DNA from: Hyposmocoma kahamanoa
Lineage: Eukaryota > Arthropoda > Insecta > Lepidoptera > Cosmopterigidae
Assembly (NCBI RefSeq): GCF_003589595.1
Contig: NW_020653765.1
Coordinates: forward strand, 2,544,046 to 2,608,045
DNA length: 64,000 nt
Direction: 5' to 3'
Shown here: piece after piece, positions 43,710 through 54,365 of the stretch
Position numbering within the stretch: position 1 is the first letter of the stretch
Layout: each line of letters opens with the position of its first letter
Made by a program: the position numbers and the translations under genes
The notes under the pieces: model-generated
The model's input: the letters and a program-made list of their open reading frames with translations, nothing else
Told to the model about the DNA's origin: nothing
Database searches by the model: none

Positions 43710-44745
43710 TTATACAACCTAGTTGCTATACAAAAATATTATTTTTATATTAAAAATTTGAACTAGGTACGTGCCAAATACGTAACTTTTTCATGTATAG
43801 AGACGTATGAAAAAATGAAATTGTAAACGTGTCGTTTCATACACACAAAACAAGCCGTCACGTCAGATTGCGACACATTAATATATGAAACCAATACCGC
43901 TCTGACGCGTCACGACACAACATATCAGACAAATGTAAATCCGGCTTAACATACATTCAAGTTGCAAGATTTATTTTTGTTTGCACGATATGTATTGTAC
44001 AAACTCGTTTGTATTTTTTTATCTGTAGAACATTACTACAGTATGCTTATTGTAATTTTTCATGTATTCTATGTACATAGTTGTATTGAAGACCATAGGG
44101 GCTTGAAAGGCGATATTTATTAGTTAATTGCATCTTAATAACTAGAAGTTTGGAAATGGTCAGTTTATTGTAGGTTGTGGTGCCCCAATATAGTTAATAA
44201 TCTTTGTGCGGACGTAACATTGCTCTTGTAGCATTTCTTGCACGTAACATTAAATTTTGACCGAAAAAGTTATTTACATATACTTCGTTTTTTAAGAATT
44301 GCAAAACCTGTAACAAAGAAACAGTGATCGTAAACCTTTTTCTTCAGTTAACAAATTACAGTAAAGTAAATATCATGAGAATTGATGACAAATGATACGA
44401 CAATATGTTGTTATTTTAGAAAAAGTTTTATGTTTAGAACCTCTGTCATTTTAAGTTTTTTATAACGCATAGATATAATAATAATAATAATACGTATGTA
44501 AAGATATAATTTGTTAATAATATATATCATCTAATTTGTGAATAATATATAATCTTTAGTGAATGTTACTAGTAAAAAAAGTAATAGTTACATAAAGGCT
44601 GTAAATATTTTGATTCACGGCATTTGTGAAATTACTTTGCTTAGAATATGACTGATTGAAATGGAGCTTGATCAAATTTTCAAAAATTTCCTTCAGCTAA
44701 AAAAACGAAGTTTTAGAAGAAGATTTAGAAACAACATTTCATGTT
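43710..44745. other. intergenic, no feature recognised
   Basis: AT-rich, with a short AAT microsatellite at about 44477-44492. Confidence 0.4.
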
Positions 44746-44754
44746 CTGACTTTT

Positions 44755-45035
44755 TTATGAGACCAAGTGATGGGACGATCAAGTCGTGCATCTGGTGGTA
44801 AGCGACACGCCTGTCCTTAACAGTTGCAGTGCCACTCGGAGCTTTAAATCGTAAAGATCTGAGAGGCACTGCCACTGCACCCGTCACCTTGAGACATAAG
44901 TTGACAAGTCCAATGTGCCTGTAATTTCACCAGCACCCTTGCTCTTCTACACCGGAACGCAGTAATGCTTGGTGGGAGAAATAGGTAAGGTGGCAAAATT
45001 TCACTGGACGAACTCTTTCACAAGGTGCTCTACTG
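44755..45035 (-). repeat. Interspersed repeat family B (minus)
   Basis: TGATGGGACGATCAAGTCGT, GGTGGTAAGCGACACGCCTG, GGAGCTTTAAATCGTAAAGA, CCTGTAATTTCACCAGCACC and ACGAACTCTTTCACAAGGTG. Confidence 0.75.
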
Positions 45036-45644
45036 CTACTAAAAATATGTGATGTTAGATAATTTATTTTAGTCAAAATTTAATGTTACGTTCATTAGGG
45101 ACGATATATTTGTTCTTTTTTATTTTTAACAGCCAATACTTAGATTATCTAATATTAAAAATAAATTTGCAAAGAAACGACGTTACATTGACTGAAACTC
45201 TATGAGCTATATCACGAGATCCAACCAAACGCGTTGAGATCAATGTTCGCTTTGGCTATTGTGTTCACCAAGCTGTCAAATTCAATTCTAACCGTTCTAT
45301 CGTCATCACGAATTATTGGCATTTCAATTCGGCGCAAATTTTAACCCAAAACGCATCTCTGTAAAGTAACATTTACAATGTATACTGCCAAAGCAAATGT
45401 GGACATAACCACGCGAGGTTTGCATACCTATATACGGGGTTATTTGTAAAACACTTAACAACTTCGCTGAACAATAAACAACAACTTTTGTTTCATAATT
45501 TTTTACACAACTTAATAAAACCAAAAATAAACTTTTCAGTTATTGTTGTACTATCTGACACTTTTAAGTTCTGTACTTGGTAGTAAGACTGTAAGATCAA
45601 ATGTGTAAACGTCCTCCTCGATGACTCCCATCCCCGCTCTTGCG

Positions 45645-45790
45645 TTTTTCATCGTGACACACAGAGTTATCACTGTTCTACACTATTTCAATATTTTTAT
45701 TTTTGTGCGAAGGTAAAATCTGATAAATTATTAAAAATCATAAAACAAAAGTTGATGTTTATGGTGTTATTAATATAGTTATACAGCTAG
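45645..45790 (+). repeat. repeat family I, copy 1
   Basis: ACACACAGAGTTATCACTGT, GTAAAATCTGATAAATTATT and CATAAAACAAAAGTTGATG recur at 50.01-50.18 kb. Unknown class. Confidence 0.45.
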
Positions 45791-46284
45791 TTATTTATTC
45801 TATCTATATATAATATATATAGCGAGTACAAGACACGAGACAATTACCCTGTCTGTATGTAACATGTTCTCCGTCTACTGATCACTTCATCGTCTAATAA
45901 TGCTATAAACAAATTGTACTTAAAATTATAATCCGAACGCTTACGTAACAGTCTCATAGGTTCTACTACCTTGGCATCTACAAATGCTATTCTAACTTTA
46001 AAAAATGCTAAATTTCTCAATTTCATATTTAAAGTAGTGCTATATGAAACTATATACACACAAAGTTTTTTTTAATACATAATGGTTTTTAGCCAGATGC
46101 ATAAACAGATATTTGCAATTTGAATACTTATGTTACTTTATGTATATTACAATAAATACTTAGAAATCATAAATACACTCTTCTGCAAAAATAGCAATTT
46201 TTTTTTTCATAGTGTATGTAGATGCTGTCTCTTGTTTTGGTCCCTAGTACTATCGGCAGAATTGACGACTTTCCAGTCTCAAAC

Positions 46285-46468
46285 TAGATTTTTTAGACAA
46301 CATCACATGCGTTGCTCTGATCTCAAAGTAACTAAAGCACTGTCATGGAAATCGGAAACAACGACAGTACCACAAACACTTGACAATATGGAATTTTTTT
46401 TTCCACATTAACCCGACTTCAGAGATGGCGGCCCCAAGAAAACCGGTGTGCAAGCCACTCGACCACGG
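46285..46468 (-). repeat. SINE family C (minus)
   Basis: CGTTGCTCTGATCTCAAAGT, GGAAATCGGAAACAACGACA, TCAGAGATGGCGGCCCCAAG and GTGTGCAAGCCACTCGACCA are the inverse of the 29.2 kb copy. Box B is decayed. Confidence 0.65.
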
Positions 46469-46469
46469 A

Positions 46470-48380
46470 GGTCGACAGATTTCTTTGCAAGCGAAGATTG
46501 TAGCTAGCCCCGTTATTTATATTTTTGAATTTTATCGTGAACATCTTTTGTTTATAATAAAAATATGATCTAGCTCTTTAACGTCATTGACTGACTAGAC
46601 CAAGATAGCGTGTGGCGGTTACTTATCGCCAATTCCTGCACGCAAAAAGAACCCTTAAAGTATTAATGCGTTGACTTTGCTGATAATACATTAGGCTTTC
46701 TAACGGACAATATTGGTGTAATATGACCCAATCTGAAAAGTGAATAGATATACAAAATACTAAATAGTACTTGTAATATTTCTTGATATAAACGATAGAT
46801 ATGTATTAATTTAATACCTAAAGTCATTGCGTAGATTTCATAATAAAACAATTAATAGTATCTTTAATCAATATCATCGTTATTCATGTTATATACGTAT
46901 TCGTATTATACACTATAAGCGTTATAATCGCCATACATAATTACTTACATATTAAAACAGTAGAAAAATATAATCATATTTCCTATGATACTTTACATAA
47001 GTTGAGTAAAAACTAATAGAAGAAAATCTTTTATAAATCAGACTAGTAAATATAGGCTATGCCGTAAATAGTAGAAAAATTATGTAACATTAAAATTACG
47101 ATAACGCGTTCACATGAACCACGTTTAATTTGAAAAAAGAATTATTTAAACTGTCTTTTCATTTCGATTTAATGTTCTGTGCTCCGACCATGAGATCAAA
47201 CCATGGCGAGTGTTACATTAAACATGCGGTCGAGGTGTTGGTGTATGTGGCCAATAGTTCATGTCAACTTTGTATCATAATTCAACCTTTTTTAGCGTTC
47301 CTCTAAATATGTGAGTATATTTCAAGTATTGGAGCTGCTATTGCAATTTTCTTCCTCATCATTTCGATATTGCAATCAAAAGTTTACCTTATAGCTTCAG
47401 ATATAAGGTAATTAATTTGGGTTATTTACGCCGCTCATATTTAAATGTTTCGAACGTTTTACTTGAAACCTTCAACGAGTACATGTCGATATCAGAACAT
47501 ACTCGTAGTAACTGTACTTGTAATTAAATAAAAGGTTACCCCTACTTGTTTAGATATAAGGGTGATATTTGAAGTGGCGTACTGGATTAACGAGGTTCTA
47601 TTTGTCTGTTTGTGTAAATTCTGGTGATTCTAACAAAACAAACAGCAACAAAACTCAAAACAAATTTTTTCAATAACATTTCTGAAATAATATTTTACAT
47701 CATATACATGACTGATGATATAGTCTGAAATTAACGAAAAAATTTAATTTTCACCAATTGTATAAGTTTTATTAGATTCCGGGTCTATGTAACAGCCACA
47801 TATTATAGAATGTATGTACCTGTGTATGAATGCTGTGTATAAAAGATAATAGCATGAGTTAATTTGTCTTATGTTTAGTTATTTGCTGTACAGACGGGGA
47901 CCATAACCCAATTGGTGTCAAAAGTGTGTTTACATATAAAAACGAATATTTGTTTGTATGTGTGTCGAGTAAGCGTTCCATTCTTATTCATTCGATTGCG
48001 ATAACGTTCGTGGGCTGTGCCCACACCCGCAACCTTTCTGAAGTGTTAAAAGAATTTTAAAATGAGCTAGTAAAATAAAGTAATGTTAGCACCGCCAAAG
48101 AGACTTTATGAAAAAGCTCTTTCTAATTTTCTAAATTATACTTGATCTTGTTTTGTTTAATTCAATTTAAAGTTATAAACTTAATAAATAAAAAGACACA
48201 ATTTGTGAGATACAGAAGTGACCCGTACATAACTGAAGAGAATTGGCACCAATGTTACGGTAACACGAACGAACGCTGGACCTAGGCTGTACATAAATGT
48301 ACTATAAACACTAATTTCGTGGCAGAGAAATGGTAGTTAATAAAATCTAGTCTGAACATTTCATAACTATAACGCTTTTA
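46470..48380. other. intergenic, no feature recognised
   Basis: AT-rich. No exon, RNA or element supported on either strand. Confidence 0.4.
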
Positions 48381-48384
48381 AATT

Positions 48385-48520
48385 CAATTACATTTTGAGT
48401 TCTTAGGTTTTCGCGATTGTTACACATAGGAAATGAAACTACTTTTCCGAATTTAAATCACGTTTTTAAAACAAATATACGCTATTTAAATCAGGAATAA
48501 TAGTTTCATTTCAATTACAT
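48385..48520 (+). repeat. Penelope-associated repeat fragment
   Basis: GAGTTCTTAGGTTTTCGCGA, TTGTTACACATAGGAAATGA and CTTTTCCGAATTTAAATCAC match blocks at 1.1 and 30.07 kb. Confidence 0.4.
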
Positions 48521-48975
48521 TTTTTAAACGCTTTCAGTGTAGGTCTATAAGTAGTTGCGTACAGTGCCAACATAAAAAATTAAAAAGTTGAATTTAAAAG
48601 CGATAGTATTCGTTCAAACTTTATGTTTAAGTAACAATATTATAATTAAGTATTAATAAGTGAGCATTTAAGTTATTACTTACGCAGTACAGCTAAGGTA
48701 CTTATTAGAAGTCCGTCGGATTTTATATTAACAAGGAGACTGGTATGTACTTTGTAATAACTCTAAAAGTTGTAAAATATTTACATTCCCATCACGTGAA
48801 AATGTCATCGTACTCATCGTGTACGTAGCGTTGAATAAAACCAATACAGTATTGACATTTGAGTTTTATTTACAGTATAAAAATTCATACTGAATGTGTA
48901 ACAAGACCCCCGCATATGCGTTCGATGTTTCTCGACCTTTTAGGTCAAGAATAGAACAAATTTAATCTGCCTTCG

Positions 48976-49009
48976 TGACCGAACGGTTATCTTGCCGGAC
49001 TGCCACGCA
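48976..49009 (+). repeat. SINE family A head fragment
   Basis: TGACCGAACGGTTATCTTGC and CGGACTGCCACGCAGA are box A and the start of SINE A in plus orientation. They stop abruptly where mariner sequence begins. Confidence 0.65.
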
Positions 49010-49945
49010 GAATTTCGTGGTGGTCGCCCGTTCACTGCTGTGAACAACAAAAACAGCGATGCTGTGCGCCGTATGATCAAAAAAGACAAGCATGTGACAT
49101 ACCATGAGATTCATGCATCTTTAGGCATGAGTCAAATACAATCAATACAACCCAAACATTTGGGTGTGAAAAAACTGTGCTCTCAGTGGATCCCACACAA
49201 TTTGACTGAGGTTCAAAAAATGGATCGCGTCAGTTGGTGCAATGCCATGCTCACCAGATTCTACAAAGGGGCGTCAAATTTGGTGTGGGACATAGTGACA
49301 GGTGACAAAACATGGATTTATAGTTAGGATCCCAAAACAAAGCAACAATGTAGCGTATGGGTCTTTGGAGATGAGCCCAAACCAACCAAAGTGGCGCGCG
49401 TGCAAAGTGCCTCTGAGCTGATGATTGCTTCTTTTTTTAATAAAACTGGACACGTAGCTACTGTTGCTTTGGAGAATCGTTGTACCGTGAATAGTGATTG
49501 GTACACGACCATTTGTTTGCCGGAAGTTATTGACAAACTCCGTAAAAATAACCGTAAACGTATCATCTTTCACCACGACAATGCCAGTTCTCACACGGCC
49601 AGACAGACAAATGAATTTTTGAAAGTGACCAACGTTGACCTTATGATCCATCCCGCGTAGTCCCGACCTGGCACCTTGTGACTTTTATTTATTTCCAAAA
49701 ATTAAGAACCAGTTACGCGGTCAACGATTTTTATCACCTGAACAGGCTGTCGAAGAGTATGAAAAATATGTTTCAGAGACTGTCACGAAGGAGTGGCATA
49801 AATGTTTTCAAAATTGGTTCATTGGTATGAAAAAGTGCATTAACACTAACGGAGAGCATTTTGAGAAACAATAAATTAATTTCTGACCATTTATAGTATT
49901 TTTTTCTTATTCATTCCGGAAACTTACAGTGCGCCCCACGTATTA
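49010..49945 (+). mobile_element. mariner transposon, 5' truncated
   Basis: Holds most of a mariner transposase and a short 3' region to about 49945 (CATTCCGGAAACTTACAGTG). No left terminal repeat is present, so the ends cannot be paired. Inactive. Confidence 0.75.
49014..49874 (+). pseudogene. mariner (DD34D) transposase, one stop and one frameshift
   Basis: Starts at GRPFTAVNNKNSDAVRRMIK, within the N-terminal DNA-binding half. VTGDKTWIYS holds the first catalytic Asp, then TAG at 49324-49326, then DPKTKQQCSVWVFGDE. FHHDNASSHTA gives the second Asp. At about 49655 a small deletion shifts frame; the new frame gives SPDLAPCDFYLF (third Asp in LAPCD) and runs to TAA at 49872-49874. Family length is about 345 residues; roughly 285 remain. 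The catalytic residues survive but the protein cannot be made. Confidence 0.88.
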
Positions 49946-50009
49946 GATCTATTTTTATCAACGTCTCCCGCGTACACTGTCATTCATAAAATTTGGATAG
50001 CGGGTGCTT

Positions 50010-50180
50010 TTTACACACAGAGTTATCACTATTTAGAGCGATCTATTTATATATTTTTACTTTTACATACATACATATCACGTCTTCCACTTTATTTTTA
50101 TATGAAAGTAAAATCGGGTGAATGATTAAAAGTCATCGAACAAAAGATGTTGTTTCTGATAATAATATAGTACTGGGAGT
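50010..50180 (+). repeat. repeat family I, copy 2
   Basis: TACACACAGAGTTATCACTA, GTAAAATCGGGTGAATGATT and TCATCGAACAAAAGATGTTG parallel 45.65-45.79 kb. Confidence 0.45.
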
Positions 50181-50256
50181 TTGTTAGTGTTTTACAATTA
50201 ACCCTGTACACACAACTCAATCTAAGTTTTGCAAGTAGTACAGATTTATTAACAAT

Positions 50257-50475
50257 AGAGCGCCTCGTGAAAGAGTTCGTTTCGGTTTTGAAGGTGCTGT
50301 TGAAATTACAGGCACATGGGACTTGTCAGGATTATGTCTGAAGGTGACGAGCGCATTGGCGGTGCCCCTCAAATCTTTGCAATTTAAACCTCCGAGTGGC
50401 ATACAACTGTTATACAGGCGTACCGCTTACCACTAGGTGCACGACTTGTTCTTCTCGTCACTTGTATTAAAAAAA
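50257..50475 (+). repeat. Interspersed repeat family B
   Basis: GAGCGCCTCGTGAAAGAGTT joins directly to CGTTTCGGTTTTGAAGGTGC (internal deletion), then TTACAGGCACATGGGACTTG to CTCGTCACTTGTATTAAAAA. Confidence 0.7.
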
Positions 50476-50479
50476 ACTA

Positions 50480-51223
50480 AAAAGCGAATCGTGCGGTCAC
50501 CCAGTACAGACAATAAAACACACATGGGCAGTATACAAATCTTTGCACAGTAAAAAGGACGAAAGTGGAATGAATTATTTGCTATGATGGCACTGTGGAA
50601 GTTTTTGAAAACTATGAACTAACAGCAGCGTGCAACGCACAGAGCAAAAGTCGAATGACCGTATATCTACGTAGCCGGTTGCGTTAAAACTATGGTCCGA
50701 CTAAGTCACGATTTTATACCGGATCAATAAAAACTCAGTCATAGCGACCCCAGCATATTGTCGCCTTAATTTCTCAAAGTCGTATCTTAAAGCACAAAGT
50801 TACTGAAATACAAAAAATCGATTGTATATACAAACATTTTACATCACATTTCTTTCATATTCAGGCACTGGCTTTTACTATTCTTAAAGTAAAGCATCCA
50901 AATTAACACCCTTGATAAGAAATTTAAAACAAATAAAAAGTTTTGCTATCTCCTGAATAATCACTCTTTATAAGATACGAGTTTGACAAAATAAGGCATC
51001 GATATCGCACGTTCACTTGAAATTTCATTGATTCAAAATTCTGTAAAATTCTCACTTCCAATAAATCTTTCAGCATTCCAACATTTCATATTACTTATAT
51101 GGCGTATGCATAAGACGTTGCGGTGGAATATATTTACATAAGACTTAAGGGGTGAGCTAGATTTGTTAGTGGTACCACAGTGTAATGCTACGACTAAGAC
51201 CAAATTAATAATTCAAACCGCCA
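50480..51223. other. intergenic, no feature recognised
   Basis: Nothing supported up to the Transib target duplication at 51224. Confidence 0.4.
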
Positions 51224-51228
51224 CGACG

Positions 51229-54200
51229 CACTATGGGAACCCTCTTAAGAGAGCCATCTCATAAATGCTTTTTACAAAAGCATGCGGGGATGCATGTATT
51301 ATACCTTAAATCGTAGCTGAATAGTTACTCTATTATTATAAATAAGATTCAAATCTCTAACCATTCGTATGGCGCAGTTGAAATCATTTGAAGATAAGGA
51401 ATAAAACAAATACAAAAACAACTTTGTAACTTTTATTTCTTCGATATGATTTTCTAGTATGAAAACAATAGAAATCATAGAAGTTTTACCCCATTTTAGA
51501 AAGCTTGGAATGTGTACTTTACTTTGAGATATAAAAAATGTGTAATTTAGCACAACATTATTTAAAGAAAAATATATAAACATCATATGTAATATTTTCT
51601 TTTTCTAATCTTTGACTTTGAGATATGACAGTTGCCGAAGCTTGCCGAAGTTCTATTTTTTGTGTTATTTTGTAAGAAATATGATATACTTAGATGGCAA
51701 ACAAAAATTTCTTGCGGTTTCAGTGCGAAACATGTTTTAATTTTGTAAAATATGCAGTAAACTTTTTATTAATTTTAATTTCGTACATTAAGAGTTTCTA
51801 TTTTTCGGAATTTTCTGCCCGTACCGTCAAAAAACGCATATGACACTATTGTTAGATTATATTTTATATTTTGCGGTATTTTTATCACATATTTCTCACA
51901 GAATTTGATTCCAATTGACAAACAGTACCATTAAAAACCGCATAACCGCATTATGATAAATTAGTTTTTATCAAGTAATTTTGCACTCGTCTTCTGTCAT
52001 TATTTAGTATAAAACAGTGACTTTTTCATTAAACATTACAGTTCTTCATTAGTTTTTGTTATTAGCAAAAGTTTGTTACGCAGTAACTTTCCGCAATGAG
52101 TGAATTCTCGTGCACCAGACGCGACTTAAGTCTCGTGTTGATTGAAAATGATTCGAATTATGTTGTTTCTATTACACATTATATACGAAGCAATTTCACA
52201 GAATCTTCAGATGAAAACATAGCAAAAATTATAGCAAATATTCAAAAATCCTTCATAAACCAGTTTCGTCAACGCTTTTCTAAAGCGGGTTGAAAGAAAG
52301 ATCTGTTTTTAAGTAAAAACAGCAATTGGTTGGATGGCATATTCACGGTGAAACTAGAAGAACCTACATGCCAACCTGAACCTTCTACATCAGAAGAAAA
52401 AAGAGGAAGACCTTCTAAAACGTACGAAGATAGTTCAGTGAGCACAAAAAAACGTAAAAACAAGGAATTGCTTGATTCATGTGGACTTGATTTCATATTG
52501 AACTCGTACATACAGGGCTTAAGGTCTCGTGGCGAAGTAGAAGAAGCCTTAATTGTTGAAGTTTTACGAACATTGCCGTCAGAAAAAAAAGTGAAATACG
52601 CAATAGTCTTCTTAATGAACCAGCACATATAACAGCGTATTCAAAAGACGAAGCACTCAGCATTTTTATAGAATTAAATCTGAACAAGGCACAGTATGAC
52701 AATATGAGAAATTGTTTAATTACAAAAAATTGCTTATTGTTTCCTTCTTACAAGTCGATTCCTGAAGCTAAGCGAATGTGCTATCCACCAGAATCTAGCG
52801 TTGAAATTACTAACATAAAAGCACAAATAAAACTACAAGATCTTTTAGATCACACTTCAGCCAGACTTCTAAAAATTAATGATGTTTATAAAGTGGGTTC
52901 AACCCACTTAATGCTATATTCCAAATGGGGCTGTGATGGATCAAGTGGACAAAGCGAATACAAACTACCCCTGTCTGAAGAGAGTGATCTAATTTCAGAC
53001 TCTACTTTATTTATATCATCTTTAGTGCCATTGCGACTTATTGATACCAATACTAATGAAGTATTGTGGAATAATCCTGTTCCTTCGTCAGTGAGATTTT
53101 GCCGATCAATTTTGATAGAATTTTCAAAAGAAACAGCTGAGAAAACGACACTGGTAGTCAGCGAAATTAATGCTCAAATTTTAGCCCTGAATCCTTCCCT
53201 AATTAATCACAATGGAGCAGGTATTGAAATAAAACACACGTTGTTTTTAACTATGATTGATGGGAAACAGGCCCAAGTTTTGTCAGAAACTTCCTCAAGT
53301 GCTGTGTGCACTATTTGCAGTGCAAGACCTACAGAAATGAATAATTTAGAAAGAGTGCGAAACAAACCTGTGGATGAAGCTTCTTATCAATATGGGCTTT
53401 CAACTTTGCATTGTTGGATTAGATTTATGGAACTTATTTTACATTTATCTTACAATCTAGGTTTTGAAAAATGGTCTGCCACAACAACAGAGAATAAAGA
53501 TTTAAAAAAGCAAAAGAAAGCTTACCTACAAAGAAGGTTCAGAGAAGAACTTGGATTGAATATAGATAAACCTAAACAAGTAAGTGGCAACACTAATGAC
53601 GGTAATACAGCCAGAAGATTTTTCCAAAACTACCATTGTTCATCAGAAATCACTGGAATAAATGAGGAATTAATAAAACGGTTTTATATTATACTTCAGG
53701 TCATGTCAAGTGGTAGAGGTATTGATGCCACGAAATTTGGACAGTATGCATTCGATACAGCACAGCTGTATGTTAATAAATATAAATGGTGTTACATGCC
53801 GTCATCAGTGCACAAAGTGTTGATTCATGGTGAGAGTGTCATACGTCATTTTTCTGTCTTGCCTCTTAGACAACTCTCTGAAGATGCTCAAGAGTCACGA
53901 AACAAAGACTACAAGCAGTTCAGACTTCATCATGTAAGAAAATGTTCGAGGGCAGCCACCAACGAAGACGTTATACACACACTTTTGTATACCTCTGATC
54001 CATACATTACAAGCTTGAGAAAACCTTGCAACAATAAATATTTGGAACTTCTTGATGAAGCAAAAGAGCTCCTGAGTGACTATTAAGCTATGTTTTTATG
54101 TATTCTTGATATTTAAAGTAGGTACTTCATCTTATTAATCTATAAATTTATAAGAACATGCATGGTTAAATCTAAGAAATTAATACTTTTTTATTCCTTA

Positions 54201-54360
54201 ATTTTTTATAACTATAATAAATAAAATTTGACTTATAAAGTGTATATTATTTAAGAGAATATCTATTTAGGTATACCCAGAAAAAAAATCAGGTAGATAT
54301 CATCAAAAACACGGAAGTTATAGATTTATGATATGAAAAGGAGTCAAGGTTCCCATAGTG
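51229..54360 (+). mobile_element. Transib DNA transposon, structurally complete
   Basis: The left end CACTATGGGAACC (51229-51241) is the exact inverse of GGTTCCCATAGTG (54348-54360). CGACG flanks it at 51224-51228 and 54361-54365. Transib elements are known for termini starting CACWATG and a 5-bp GC-rich duplication (CGNCG-like), so both signatures agree with the encoded transposase. The element is 3132 bp with about 870 bases before and 275 bases after the transposase. Removing it and one CGACG restores CGCCACGACGTGGCG, a 15-base palindrome centred on the target. The ends and duplication are undamaged, implying a fairly recent insertion. Confidence 0.95.
52096..54086 (+). pseudogene. Transib transposase (RAG1-core related), one TGA and one frameshift
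   Basis: About 663 codons, the usual Transib length. Part 1 starts at ATG 52096 (MSEFSCTRRDLSLVLIENDS) and meets TGA at 52291 (GG-TGA-KKDLF, where Trp is plausible). The same frame continues through KRGRPSKTYEDSSVSTKKRK to about 52590, then must shift -1 at an A8 run (52583-52590) to enter the frame ending at TAA 54084-54086. That frame includes the 460 codons from ATG 52704. In them: GCDGSSGQSEYK (first catalytic Asp, residue 78), TMIDGK (second Asp, 186), zinc-type CTIC (202-205), NDGNTARRFF (298-307), QESRNKDYKQFR (catalytic Glu, 397) and NEDVIHTLLYTSDPYI near the end. These line up with the RAG1 triad and its C-terminal helices. All catalytic residues are present; only the N-terminal part is broken, so I call it a pseudogene unless the breaks are assembly errors. 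Confidence 0.93.
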
Positions 54361-54365
54361 CGACG

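Noticed and set aside
49274..49651. Minus-strand frames over the mariner
   Set aside because: Shadows of the plus-strand transposase.
52583..52590. Programmed -1 frameshift signal in Transib
   Set aside because: The heptamer would work formally, but there is an upstream in-frame TGA and I see no downstream pseudoknot. A one-base deletion in a homopolymer is simpler.
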